DNA from: UBA2387 sp019454665
GTDB taxonomy: Bacteria > Armatimonadota > Fimbriimonadia > Fimbriimonadales > Fimbriimonadaceae
Direction: 5' to 3'
Assembly: GCA_045862995.1 (NCBI GenBank)
Contig: BTVX01000004.1
Coordinates: forward strand, 98,305 to 162,304
Length of the DNA stretch: 64,000 nt
Shown: positions 14,333 to 23,002 of the stretch, piece by piece
Numbering within the stretch: the stretch's first letter is position 1
Layout: each line of letters starts with the position of its first letter
Notes under the pieces: model-generated
What the model was told of the DNA's origin: nothing
The model's input: only the letters and a program-made list of their open reading frames with translations
The model's database searches: none
Translations under genes and position numbers: made by a program

Positions 14333-15538
14333 ATGACCCACAAAGACGAACGGCAGGGCTTTCGCTCGCTGCCGCTTTCGCCGAAGCTCATCGAAACCCT
14401 CGATCGCCTCGGCTTCATCACTCCCACTCCCATTCAGCAAGCGGCCATCGGCCCCGCCATCGAAGGCCGGGACTTGATCGGCATCGCCCAGACGGGAACG
14501 GGCAAGACGCTCGCTTTCGGACTTCCCATCGCCGAGCGGCTCAAGGCCGGGCAATCCGCCCTGGTTCTTGCTCCGACGCGCGAACTGGCCATCCAGATCC
14601 AGGAGGTGTTCGACGCCCTTGGCCTCCACACGGCGTTGCTCATCGGCGGCGCGAACATGGCCAAGCAGATCGCTCAGCTGCGGAAGAACCCCGCGGTCGT
14701 GGTCGCCACTCCGGGACGACTGATTGACCACATCGGCCAACGCACGGTCAGGCTTGATTCGACGGCCATCTGCGTGCTCGACGAGGCCGATCGAATGCTG
14801 GACATGGGCTTCGCCCCATCGGTCCGACGCATCTTGGACAAGCTGCCCCAAAAGCGTCAGACCATGCTGTTCTCGGCCACGATGCCCTCCGAGATCGCCG
14901 AATTGGTCGACCACTATCTCAACGACCCCGTCGAGATCGAAGTCGAACGGCCGGGTACGGCTGCAACCAACGTGGTGCAGGAACTGTTGCTTGTTCACCA
15001 AGAGAACAAGGCGAGCATGCTGGAGCAGCTTCTCTTGGAGCATCCCGGTAGCGTGTTGGCGTTCACCCGAACGCGCCACGGGGCGCGAAAGCTGGCCAAG
15101 GCCGTCCACCGCCTCGGCCACGCCGCGACGGAAATCCACGCGGACAAGACGCTCGTGCAGCGCCGGGCCGCCCTCGACGGGTTCAAAGCCGGTCGCTACC
15201 GCATCCTCATCGCCACCGACATCGCGGCGCGCGGGATTGACGTCAAGGACATCTCGCTGGTGATCAACTACGACATCCCCGAGAAGCCTGAAGACTACGT
15301 GCACCGCATCGGCCGCACGGGCCGAGCCGGGGCTTCGGGTCGGGCGATCACGCTCGCCACGCCCGCGCAGCACAAAGAAGTTCGGAACATCGAGCGGTTG
15401 CTTCGGAAGGAGCTTTCTCTGTCGCGCCACTCGCTCAAGCCGGGACCGAAAGGCGTGGTCGTACTGAACACGCCCAAGTGGCACACGGGCAAGGATCGCC
15501 CGAACGAGACCCACCCCAAGCGGCTGTTCGCGCGCTAA
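14333..15538 (+). CDS. DEAD-box ATP-dependent RNA helicase
   Basis: The protein has 401 residues from ATG 14333. All helicase motifs are present: Q-motif region PLSPKLIETLDRLGFITPTP, motif I AQTGTGKT (52-59), PTRELA, TPGR, DEAD (150-153), SAT (181-183), then in domain 2 ATDIAARGID and HRIGRTGRAG. The protein stops soon after the second RecA domain, with a short basic tail (KDRPNETHPKRLFAR) instead of a long C-terminal extension. It belongs with compact RhlE/DbpA-like helicases acting in ribosome assembly or RNA turnover; a specific role cannot be assigned. Confidence 0.92.
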   Translation: MTHKDERQGFRSLPLSPKLIETLDRLGFITPTPIQQAAIGPAIEGRDLIGIAQTGTGKTLAFGLPIAERLKAGQSALVLAPTRELAIQIQEVFDALGLHTALLIGGANMAKQIAQLRKNPAVVVATPGRLIDHIGQRTVRLDSTAICVLDEADRMLDMGFAPSVRRILDKLPQKRQTMLFSATMPSEIAELVDHYLNDPVEIEVERPGTAATNVVQELLLVHQENKASMLEQLLLEHPGSVLAFTRTRHGARKLAKAVHRLGHAATEIHADKTLVQRRAALDGFKAGRYRILIATDIAARGIDVKDISLVINYDIPEKPEDYVHRIGRTGRAGASGRAITLATPAQHKEVRNIERLLRKELSLSRHSLKPGPKGVVVLNTPKWHTGKDRPNETHPKRLFAR

Positions 15539-15628
15539 GGCGCTGGGACCGTCCCACGGCGTTTGACGGCGCATCGGGTTTCATCTGGGTTCGGCCAGCG
15601 CATTCGCGGTCGAAGGAGGTGAGAACGT

Positions 15629-15907
15629 ATGGATCCGAACGCGGTGTATCAGACCGCCGTCGCCCAGGAGTTGGCTCGCGAGTTCGCTCGTTGCAGGCCG
15701 GCCAGCGATGGTCCCAGACGCACACGTCGGTTCGCGGTGGCGGGCGCGCTGCTCTTGGCAGTGGTGTTCTTGGCAGCCGATTCGCTCGTGCGGCAACAGG
15801 CCGCCGAGGCGACGAAGGCGCGCATCCAGCAGGCCGATCAGGCTCTGCTCGCCGAACGCGAGGGAATGGAAGCCCCTGACGCTTCCCGGACTCTAGCCCG
15901 CCGCTAG
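15629..15907 (+). CDS. Small single-pass membrane protein
   Basis: The protein has 92 residues from ATG 15629, preceded by one of the strongest ribosome-binding sites in the window (AAGGAGGTGA, 15615-15624). A basic stretch (RRTRR) leads into one membrane helix at about 35-50 (FAVAGALLLAVVFLAADSLV), then a charged, probably coiled-coil tail (EATKARIQQADQALLAEREG). The basic residues before the helix suggest the N-terminus is cytoplasmic. No family is recognised. The strong ribosome-binding site and clean frame support a real gene. Confidence 0.65.
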   Translation: MDPNAVYQTAVAQELAREFARCRPASDGPRRTRRFAVAGALLLAVVFLAADSLVRQQAAEATKARIQQADQALLAEREGMEAPDASRTLARR

Positions 15908-16062
15908 ACGCGACCGAGCGCGAAACCTCGCAGACGAGATTCTCCCGCCGCAGCCGGCGATTGGAGGATGATCCGAATCGGTTTGAGCAGCGCCGCTCGA
16001 CCCCGCTCCTCTTTCTTGCAGACGCTCCAGCCCGATGGACGGGCGCGGACGCCACCCTCTCT

Positions 16063-16965
16063 CTAAACGACGGCCCCGGCCATCTTGGCGAAGAAGTCGC
16101 CGAAGATCGCATTGCGGGCGCACCAGCGGGCCATCCACACGGTGTGCCTCTCCCCGTCGTGCAGGTAGACCCCGTTCCGCAAGATCGGGCTGGGGATCGC
16201 CTTGGTGGGCACCCAGTCGGGTTGGATCGCCCAGCCCGTGGCCGCCATGTCCCAGATCTCCTTGGCGTAGCCGCGGCCCCGTTCGCCGTACTGGTCGGCC
16301 ACCAGTGCGGCCAAGTGCCGGCCCAGGGCCGAGGCGGGCATGTCCTGTCGCAATTGGGCGAGCGACACCAACATGTGCGAGGCAACGCCGAGCGCGGGGA
16401 CCAAGACCAACGGGGCTGGCCCATCGAGAAGGCACTGGGCGGCGACGGGGTCGCCCATGAGGTTGAACTCCTGAGCGTCCGGCCAATCCAACGCGTGGCC
16501 GCCCAGCCACACGACGACGAGTCGTTCGGCGATTTCGGGCCGCGCGGCGATGGCCGAAGCCGCGTTGGTCGCTGCGCCGATGGACGCCACGATCAGCGGG
16601 CCTTCGCCCGTAAGGGCCAATTCCGTGATCAGTCGGCTGGCGTCGCTCTCTCGTGGCCGCTGGCTGGCCGCCATGGGTCCGGGTGCGCCCATCGCGACCG
16701 GCACCTTGCCCGTCAGCTCCATCGCGTCGAGAAGCACCTCAATGGCTTCGTGGCTCTTGCGTAGCCCTTGTTCGCTCGTGGCCGCCCGCTCGTTGCAGTA
16801 GTGGGCCGAAGTCAGGGCCTCGACGCGCACGCGGTCGGGCGAGAGCAACGCGTGGGCGATCGCGAACGGGTCGTCCACCTCGTTGTCGCAGTCCGAATCC
16901 ACGACCAGGCGCCAGGGGCGCGGGGAAGCCAGAAGCGTTTCGAGAAGACCGGTCGGGGAAGGCAC
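16063..16965 (-). CDS. Nucleoside hydrolase (IUNH family)
   Basis: The protein has 300 residues from GTG 16965. The calcium-binding signature near the N-terminus is VVDSDCDNEVDDPFAIAHAL (residues 21-40), a variant with extra residues between the aspartates instead of the common DTDPGxDD. IVASIGAATNAASAI and LGGHALDWPDAQEFNLMGDP are the standard middle blocks, with EFN and D as sugar-binding and calcium-binding residues. The enzyme cleaves nucleosides to ribose and free base for salvage. No signal peptide is visible, so it is cytoplasmic. It follows the metallo-hydrolase gene by 22 bases on the same strand, so the two are probably co-transcribed. Confidence 0.88.
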   Translation of the reverse strand: MPSPTGLLETLLASPRPWRLVVDSDCDNEVDDPFAIAHALLSPDRVRVEALTSAHYCNERAATSEQGLRKSHEAIEVLLDAMELTGKVPVAMGAPGPMAASQRPRESDASRLITELALTGEGPLIVASIGAATNAASAIAARPEIAERLVVVWLGGHALDWPDAQEFNLMGDPVAAQCLLDGPAPLVLVPALGVASHMLVSLAQLRQDMPASALGRHLAALVADQYGERGRGYAKEIWDMAATGWAIQPDWVPTKAIPSPILRNGVYLHDGERHTVWMARWCARNAIFGDFFAKMAGAVV

Positions 16966-16987
16966 GCCTGTTGATTCGCTGCCGAGG

Positions 16988-17866
16988 TCAGCGGTCCCTC
17001 CAACTCCGGGTCGCGGCGACTCTCTCTAGTCCGTCGGGTCCCGGTCGGAACTCGATGTGGCCCTGGCGGTCGGTTCTCAGGATTGTGATGCTCCGCCTTC
17101 GCAGACGATCGAGGACTTCGGGGTGGGGATGCCCGTAGGCGTTGTCGCGCCCGCAACTCACCACGACGACCTGGGGCCGAACGCGATCGAGCAAGGCGTC
17201 GCCGGTCGAGGTTCGGCTTCCGTGGTGGCCGGCTTGGAACACCTGCGCCTTCCACGAGGGCGGCACCAGGCCTTCCATCGCGACCGATGCGTCGCCGGTG
17301 AGCAGCGCCGCCCCTTTCCCCGCTTGAACGTGAACGAACAGCGAGCCATCGTTGTCGTCGGCGTCGGCGGGCGCGGCGTCGCGCACGCGGATTGTGAAGG
17401 GCGAGGCGGTCGCCTCGTGCTCGCCGTTGATCCACCACATCTGCTCGGGAGCGATTCCCGCTTCGTGCAGGAACTGTCTGGCGACGGGGTGGTCGGCGAA
17501 CCTCGCGCCGAGGCCCACTTTGCCGATCTTGAACCGTCGGGCCAGGGCGGCCAACCCGCCCATGTGGTCGGCGTCGGGGTGGGTGATCAGCACCACATCA
17601 AGCGTTTTCACACCCATGCCGTACAGGGCGGGGACGACGAACCGGGCCGCGCCGTTGGTCCGCTCGTTCGCGGGTCCGGCGTCGATCAGGATGGTTCTGG
17701 ATTCGGTGACGACCACCGTGCAATCGCCCTGCCCGACCGAGAGGAACGCGATCCTGGGCACGGGCCTCGGTTCGTTGCGTTCGGCAAAGACGCCGAGCGC
17801 GACGAGACCCGCGCCGCCCAAGAGGATGGCCGCGCGCTTCGCCACCCGGGTGAGCGTGCGAGTCAT
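16988..17866 (-). CDS. ComEC/Rec2-type metallo-beta-lactamase-fold hydrolase, stand-alone
   Basis: The protein has 292 residues from ATG 17866. An N-terminal hydrophobic stretch (AAILLGGAGLVALGVF) is a signal anchor. The body begins FLSVGQGDCTVVV, as in the C-terminal domain of ComEC. Metal ligands are in ITHPDADHMGGL (His96, Asp98, Asp100, His101), then LLTGDAS and QAGHHGS. In ComEC this domain is thought to degrade the non-transported DNA strand; here it lacks the membrane channel, so the substrate is unknown (nucleic acid or a phosphodiester is plausible). The pairing with nucleoside hydrolase would fit nucleic-acid scavenging, but this is inference. Confidence 0.82.
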   Translation of the reverse strand: MTRTLTRVAKRAAILLGGAGLVALGVFAERNEPRPVPRIAFLSVGQGDCTVVVTESRTILIDAGPANERTNGAARFVVPALYGMGVKTLDVVLITHPDADHMGGLAALARRFKIGKVGLGARFADHPVARQFLHEAGIAPEQMWWINGEHEATASPFTIRVRDAAPADADDNDGSLFVHVQAGKGAALLTGDASVAMEGLVPPSWKAQVFQAGHHGSRTSTGDALLDRVRPQVVVVSCGRDNAYGHPHPEVLDRLRRRSITILRTDRQGHIEFRPGPDGLERVAATRSWRDR

Positions 17867-17949
17867 GTATAGATAAGTCTACATGATTCGCGCACCGACA
17901 CGGGGTCAGTGCCGGACAAAACCGCTCGGTTCTTTGTGCCGGCGATGAG

Positions 17950-18019
17950 GGGGTGCCACGGTCTGCCCGGGCCCGACCACCATCCGCACACGACGAGGGA
18001 CCTTGCCCGGCAGACCGTG
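17950..18019. repeat. Dispersed hairpin repeat, copy 1
   Basis: The left arm GGGGTGCCACGGTCTGCCCG, continuing GGCCCGAC, pairs with the right arm GCCCGGCAGACCGTG: CACGGTCTGCC(C)GGGC forms a stem with one bulge. A second copy at 63893-63962 shares both arms but has an unrelated middle. It lies in non-coding DNA. This looks like a REP/BIME-type interspersed palindrome. Confidence 0.7.
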
Positions 18020-18072
18020 CTCCTTCGACGAAAGGCGGAGTTGCTCCGACTGGTTCGCCCGCGGCCCGAGTC

Positions 18073-18909
18073 CTAGGCGGGGTTGCGCTTGCGGAGCAGG
18101 GCCAACACGCCCAGCGCCATCACGCTCATCGCCGCGGGTTCGGGAACGGGGTCGCCAGCCACGCCGAGTGCGGCGGCTTCGGTGTCTCCGAGCGGCCCAT
18201 CGAAGAACGCGAGGGCGCTGATGCGGCCCGGCGTCCAATCGCCGTCGTTGTCGCCCAAGACGTCCAGGTGGTCGGCGGTCGCGTCGCCATCGTTGTAGGT
18301 GTACATCGAGAGGCCGGAATCCAAGCCGCCCGTCACCACGGTGTTCTGCAACACTCCGTCTACATAGAAGCGCGCGGTGAGCGCCGTGAGGTCCACCGAG
18401 AGGATGACGCGGTTCCAGCGGTTGGCGTAGTACTTGCCGGCATACACGCCGCCTCGTCCGAGCGTCCCGTAGACGCCTCCGCCGTCTTCGGCGGTCCATT
18501 GGATCCACATGTCGCCGTCGTTGGCTTGGTCGTCGTTGGTGTTGAAGAAGCTGGCCCAGCCGCTGGTGTCGCCCGAGGATTTGGCGTGCATGACGTCCAG
18601 CAACACGCTGTAGCGGTTGACGTAGGCGCCGCCGCCGTTCGCGCCGATGCCGTGCCACGCGCGGAAGAAATCGGGTCCTGCGAACACCGCGACTTGCTTG
18701 CTCACGGCGTTCACCATGTCCACCATGAAGTTGGGCGTGGTCGAGGACGTCGGGGAGCCGCCCGTCCTCGCCTGAAGGGGCAGGACGTTGGGCGGGTTGT
18801 TGTCCACATAGGGGTTCAACGTGCCGTTGAAGTCGAACGCGCTGACCAAGGTCTGCCCGAACGATGCCGTCGAGACGCCGAGAACGGCGATCATCGCGAA
18901 TTGTCTCAT
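18073..18909 (-). CDS. PEP-CTERM sorting protein with LamG-like body
   Basis: The protein has 278 residues. MRQFAMIAVLGVSTASFGQ is a signal peptide. The body (about 20-250) is a concanavalin/LamG-type jelly roll: YANRWNRVILSVDL, then ARFYVDGVLQN, then ISALAFFDGPLGDTEAAAL, the ending typical of LamG concanavalin-like domains in PEP-CTERM proteins. The C-terminus VPEPAAMSVMALGVLALLRK has the PEP motif, a hydrophobic helix and terminal basic residues. It would be processed by an exosortase and placed on the cell surface or in the matrix. No exosortase gene is in the window. A strong promoter lies upstream. Confidence 0.85.
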   Translation of the reverse strand: MRQFAMIAVLGVSTASFGQTLVSAFDFNGTLNPYVDNNPPNVLPLQARTGGSPTSSTTPNFMVDMVNAVSKQVAVFAGPDFFRAWHGIGANGGGAYVNRYSVLLDVMHAKSSGDTSGWASFFNTNDDQANDGDMWIQWTAEDGGGVYGTLGRGGVYAGKYYANRWNRVILSVDLTALTARFYVDGVLQNTVVTGGLDSGLSMYTYNDGDATADHLDVLGDNDGDWTPGRISALAFFDGPLGDTEAAALGVAGDPVPEPAAMSVMALGVLALLRKRNPA

Positions 18910-18989
18910 TCCTACCTCCGAAGGCTCTGACGGCCTTCTTCAACATGACTATAACCCAGATTTGTCAAGCCTGAGTAAAGATTGACTCT

Positions 18990-19018
18990 GTTATAAACCC
19001 CTCGACGCCATTTGTCAA
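18990..19018 (-). promoter_or_regulatory. Sigma-70-type promoter of the PEP-CTERM gene
   Basis: On the minus strand, TTGACA (19013-19018), a 17-base spacer and TATAAC (18990-18995) are followed by a leader of about 70 bases before the ATG at 18909. It is among the best promoter matches in the window. Confidence 0.75.
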
Positions 19019-19050
19019 GGCCCCCCTTGGGTCCGGGCCGGGGGATGGCA

Positions 19051-19056
19051 TAATCT
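19051..19056 (+). promoter_or_regulatory. -10-like TAATCT close to SulP start
   Basis: TAATCT (overlapping CATAAT at 19049) ends nine bases before the GTG at 19066 and no Shine-Dalgarno sequence is present. This fits the short-leader pattern seen at many starts here. Confidence 0.4.
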
Positions 19057-19065
19057 AGGTTCCCG

Positions 19066-20748
19066 GTGTCCTTCTCCAGCGAATTCGCGCCCAAGTCCTG
19101 GTCGGCGCTCAAAGACTATTCGTTGGCCAAGTTCGCCTCCGACGCCGTCGCCGGTGTGACGGTGGGCTTGGTCGCACTGCCGCTCGCGATGGCGTTTGCC
19201 ATTTCCTCGGGTGTTTCGCCGCAAGCGGGCATCTATTGCGCCATCGTCGCCGGGTTTCTCATCTCGGCCCTGGGCGGCTCGATGGTCCAGATCGGCGGGC
19301 CGACCGGCGCGTTCGTCGTGGTCGTGGCCGGGATCGTGACCGCTCACGGCGTCGAGGGGCTGTTCATGTGCACGCTGATGGCGGGCGTGTTGATCGCCCT
19401 GCTCGGCCTCACGGGGCTCGGCTCGGCGGTCAAGTTCATCCCGCGCCCGGTCGTCATCGGCTTCACCAACGGCATCGCCGTGCTCATCGCCAGCACCCAA
19501 CTCAAAGACTTCTTCGGACTGCGCATCGAGAAGGTGCCCGGCGAGTTTCTGGGACGGATCGAAGCCGTATCGGCCCACGCGTCCACGTATTCGCCCCAAG
19601 CGACCGTGCTGGCCGCCGGGTCCCTGCTGACCATCCTGGTCGTCAACAAATGGGTCAAGAAGGTCCCAGGCACCATCGTCGCCCTCCTTTTGGGCACCGT
19701 GGTTTCGGTGGCGGCGGGATTGGGCGTGGCCACGATCGGCACGGCGTTCGGAGGCATACCCGCGGGGCTGCCTACGCTGCACCTGCCGCAGTTCCGCCCC
19801 GATCTCATCCTGCCGCTCTTGGCGCCCGCGCTGACGATCACCATGCTCGGCTCGATCGAATCGCTGCTCTCGGCGGTCGTCGCCGACCGGATGTCGGGCG
19901 ACAAGCACAAGCCCAACGTCGAACTGGTGGCCCAAGGCGTCGCCAACATCGTTTCGCCGCTCTTTGGTGGCTTGCCCGCAACCGGAGCCCTGGCGCGGAC
20001 GGCGACCAACGTGCGCTCGGGTGCCAAAACTCCGGTGGCGGGGATGATCCATGCCGTCACGCTGCTGGTGGTGCTCCTGGTCGCCGCGCCGCTTGCCGAC
20101 CGCATCCCGCTGGCCGTCCTGGCCGCGATCCTCATGGTGGTCGCCTACAACATGGGCGAGTGGGCCGAGATCCCCGAGATTCTCCGCCACGGCAAGGCCG
20201 ACATCGCCGTGTGGCTGATCACGTTCTCGCTGACCGTGCTGGCCGACCTGACGGTGGCCGTTCAGGCGGGCATGATCCTTGCTGCCCTGCTGTTCGTCGC
20301 CAAGGTCACCAGCACGACGACCGTCGCCGAAGTGACGCAGGAATACGTCGAGGGCGGCGTCGAGCACAGTCTTCAAAGCAACCCCATCCCCGAGGGCGTT
20401 GTCGTCTACCGCATTCATGGGCCGTTCCTCTTCGGGGCGTCGGACAAGTTGTCGGCGATCGAGGAGCGGATGAGCGACCTTCCTCCGGTGGTGGTGCTTC
20501 GCTTGCGCAACATGACGGCGATCGACGCTACGGGGCTTCATGCGTTGGAGACGTTGGCGGACAAGTTGCGTGCGTCCGGGCGTCATATGGTGGTGTGTGC
20601 GGCGCGTTCGCAGCCGGGCCATCTGATGGAAAAGGCGGGCTTCGCCGGCCACATCGGGCGGGAGAACGTCCAGCCTTCGCTGGCCAAGGCGCTTGGACGC
20701 GCTCGCGAAATCCTCGATGCCCAACAATCGGGTGCACTTTCGCCCTAG
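19066..20748 (+). CDS. SulP family anion permease with STAS domain
   Basis: The protein has 560 residues from GTG 19066. About ten or more membrane helices cover residues 20-415. The SulP N-terminal signature is visible in VGLVALPLAMAFAISSGVSP, then IGGPTGAFVVVVAG, and the conserved loop GSIESLLSAVVADRMSGDKH. Residues about 440-550 form a cytoplasmic STAS domain (VVVYRIHGPFLFGASDKL, then VVLRLRNMTAIDATGLHAL). SulP proteins move sulfate, bicarbonate or dicarboxylates; the substrate cannot be fixed from the sequence and no carbonic anhydrase or sulfate-assimilation gene is adjacent. The STAS domain is expected to regulate transport. Confidence 0.92.
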   Translation: MSFSSEFAPKSWSALKDYSLAKFASDAVAGVTVGLVALPLAMAFAISSGVSPQAGIYCAIVAGFLISALGGSMVQIGGPTGAFVVVVAGIVTAHGVEGLFMCTLMAGVLIALLGLTGLGSAVKFIPRPVVIGFTNGIAVLIASTQLKDFFGLRIEKVPGEFLGRIEAVSAHASTYSPQATVLAAGSLLTILVVNKWVKKVPGTIVALLLGTVVSVAAGLGVATIGTAFGGIPAGLPTLHLPQFRPDLILPLLAPALTITMLGSIESLLSAVVADRMSGDKHKPNVELVAQGVANIVSPLFGGLPATGALARTATNVRSGAKTPVAGMIHAVTLLVVLLVAAPLADRIPLAVLAAILMVVAYNMGEWAEIPEILRHGKADIAVWLITFSLTVLADLTVAVQAGMILAALLFVAKVTSTTTVAEVTQEYVEGGVEHSLQSNPIPEGVVVYRIHGPFLFGASDKLSAIEERMSDLPPVVVLRLRNMTAIDATGLHALETLADKLRASGRHMVVCAARSQPGHLMEKAGFAGHIGRENVQPSLAKALGRAREILDAQQSGALSP

Positions 20749-20751
20749 AAT
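20746..20751 (+). promoter_or_regulatory. -10-like TAGAAT six bases before the glycosidase ATG
   Basis: TAGAAT overlaps the SulP stop (TAG) and ends six bases before ATG 20758. Transcription would begin at or next to the start codon, consistent with a leaderless mRNA. Confidence 0.55.
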
Positions 20752-20757
20752 AGGGCC

Positions 20758-22998
20758 ATGCGCTTCACCGCATTCGCCTCGGCCCTGTTGGTTCTGGGAG
20801 CCTGCCAACCGCCCACGGGAGCCCAAGACGCACCCGCCAAGACGTGGGCGTTCGAGCCCGCGCGAGACACATTCAGCAAGGACGCCCTTTGGGATTTGCG
20901 TTCGCTGAACGAGCCGGTTGCGGGCCAATCCGGTTACGTGACCACCGATGGGCGCGGTGGATTCCGCCTGGGCAACGGCGAGCCCGTGCGCTTCTGGTGC
21001 GTGAACAGCATGGTCGGTCGCGAGAAGCCCTGGGCGCCTCGGCCGCTTGGGCGGCAAACCGAGCCCGACCTCGCGCACCACGCGCGATGGCTGGCCAAGC
21101 GCGGCGTCAACATGGTGCGGCTTCATGCGCAGATTAGCCCTGACCTCGAGGGCAACCCGCAAGCCAAGCTTGAGGACATCAACGCCAAGGAGCGGGACTG
21201 GATCTGGCGAGCCATCGCTGCGTACAAGAAAGAAGGGATCTACCTGACCGTATCGCCCTATTGGGGCGTTCCGATGAAGTTCGCTTCCCACTGGGGAGTG
21301 GCGGGCGGCACCGGGCAAAGCGCCCTCGGCCTGCTCTACTTCGACGAGAAGCTGCAGGCGGCGTACAAGGCGTGGCTCCGGGCCCTGTTCACCGAGACCA
21401 ACCCCCACACGGGCATCGCCCTGGCCAAAGACCCGGCGCTGGCCCTGTTTCAGATTCAGAACGAGGACAGTCTGCTGTTCTGGACAGTCAACGCGATCCA
21501 AGGCGAGCAGCGGCGAAACTTGGGAAGGAAGTTCGCCGCTTGGGCCGGGCGCAAACACGGCGGTCTGGACCAAGCGCTGGCCCGATGGGATCGCGCCAGC
21601 GCCGAAGGCGACGACGTTCCGGCGGGTGTGCTCGGCTTCTACAACGTTTGGGAGATGACTCAGGACCGTCAGGGCGGCATGGACCGCAGACTCTCCGATC
21701 AGTTGGAGTTTTGGTCCACGACCATGCATGATTTCAACAAAGAGATCGGCCGGTTCGTGCGGGAGGACCTGGGCTGCAAAGCCTTGGTCAACGCCGGCAA
21801 CTGGCGGACGGCCAGTTCCGAACGCCTTTACGATGCCGAGCGTTGGTCGTACACGGCCAACGAAGTGGATGCCGTCAACCACTACTTCGGGGGCATCCAT
21901 CGGGGCGACAACGAAGGCTGGGCGATCGTCAACGGCGACCGGTTTACCAGCGTCTCGGCCCTGCGCGAGCCGTGGCGCTTGCCGATCAACGTGCGGCAGA
22001 CGCGGAACCGCCCGATCTTGGTCACCGAGAGCGCCTGGGTGCCGCCGAACGACTTCGGCTCCGAGGGCCCCTTCCTCATCGCGGCCTATTCGGCCCTGAA
22101 CGGGGTGGACGGCTACTACTGGTTCGCCACGGGCGACGACGAATGGACGCCGCCGACCTCGGCCAACGGCTACATGCCCTCGCTGATGAAGTGGACGTTC
22201 GCCACGCCCGACGTGGTGGGCGGGTTCCCGGGGGCGGCGCTCATGTTCCGTCGGGGCGATGTCAAGGAAGCGCCGCACGCCCTGCTGGAGACTCGGCCCC
22301 TGCAAGACGTTTGGGACCGCAAACCCGTCGCGCTGGCCGAGGAAGCGGGCTTCGACCCCAACCGCGACACCGCTCAGGCTGTTTCTCGTGCGCGCCCCGA
22401 TGCCCGGACGTTCCTCGAAGGACCCGTGGCTGTCCAGTGGGGCGGTTCGCCGTCCGTGACCCGTGCCGCATCCAAGAGCGAAGGCTCGCTGATCCGCAGC
22501 CTGACGGGCGAGATCGCACTCGACTACGCCAAGGGCTACTGCACGGTCGACACGCCGCGCACTCAAGGGGTGAGCGCCTTCTTCCGGGGCTCGCAGCCGT
22601 TCGCCTTGTCCACCGTGACGTTCGAAGGCGGCAACGAGCACGCGACCGCCTTGGCGGTCAGCCTCGACGGGCAGCCCATCGCCACGAGCAAGAAGATCTT
22701 GATCCAAGTGACCACCCAATCCCGCCCCACGGGCTGGAAGGACGAGGCGGCCACCATCGACCTGGGCGAGGGCCGCACCGCGCCCGGCCGACGGGTGGTG
22801 AACTACGGGGTCGCGCCTTGGCAGCTCGCCGAAGCCGCGATGAAGGTCACGATCAAGAACGCCTCGCTGGCCAAAGCGACCCGTCTGGATGCGAACGCCA
22901 TGCCGACAGGGAGCGTGCCGATCGAGAAGGTGGCCGGAGGCATCCGGTTCGAGTTTCCGAGGTCGGGCAGCCTGTCGGTAGTCGTCGGGGCACCCTGA
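20758..22998 (+). CDS. Clan GH-A glycoside hydrolase, lipoprotein
   Basis: The protein has 746 residues. The signal peptide ends in a lipobox, LVLGAC, with Cys16 as the lipid attachment site. Residues about 75-430 form a TIM barrel: HARWLAKRGVNMVRLHAQIS (strand 2), then the acid/base Glu236 in LFQIQNEDS (the Asn-Glu pair of clan GH-A), and the probable nucleophile Glu424 in ILVTESAWVPP. The C-terminal part (about 500-746) is beta-rich and may be a carbohydrate-binding or accessory module. The closest group is GH5-like or an unclassified GH-A family; the substrate is unknown. Surface anchoring suggests polysaccharide breakdown outside the cell. Confidence 0.75.
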   Translation: MRFTAFASALLVLGACQPPTGAQDAPAKTWAFEPARDTFSKDALWDLRSLNEPVAGQSGYVTTDGRGGFRLGNGEPVRFWCVNSMVGREKPWAPRPLGRQTEPDLAHHARWLAKRGVNMVRLHAQISPDLEGNPQAKLEDINAKERDWIWRAIAAYKKEGIYLTVSPYWGVPMKFASHWGVAGGTGQSALGLLYFDEKLQAAYKAWLRALFTETNPHTGIALAKDPALALFQIQNEDSLLFWTVNAIQGEQRRNLGRKFAAWAGRKHGGLDQALARWDRASAEGDDVPAGVLGFYNVWEMTQDRQGGMDRRLSDQLEFWSTTMHDFNKEIGRFVREDLGCKALVNAGNWRTASSERLYDAERWSYTANEVDAVNHYFGGIHRGDNEGWAIVNGDRFTSVSALREPWRLPINVRQTRNRPILVTESAWVPPNDFGSEGPFLIAAYSALNGVDGYYWFATGDDEWTPPTSANGYMPSLMKWTFATPDVVGGFPGAALMFRRGDVKEAPHALLETRPLQDVWDRKPVALAEEAGFDPNRDTAQAVSRARPDARTFLEGPVAVQWGGSPSVTRAASKSEGSLIRSLTGEIALDYAKGYCTVDTPRTQGVSAFFRGSQPFALSTVTFEGGNEHATALAVSLDGQPIATSKKILIQVTTQSRPTGWKDEAATIDLGEGRTAPGRRVVNYGVAPWQLAEAAMKVTIKNASLAKATRLDANAMPTGSVPIEKVAGGIRFEFPRSGSLSVVVGAP

Positions 22999-23002
22999 CC
23001 GT

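Noticed and set aside
19015..22719. A 1234-codon open frame on the minus strand
   Set aside because: It is the complement of the SulP and glycosidase genes, kept open by high GC and codon bias; its translation is Arg/Gly/His-rich with no domain.
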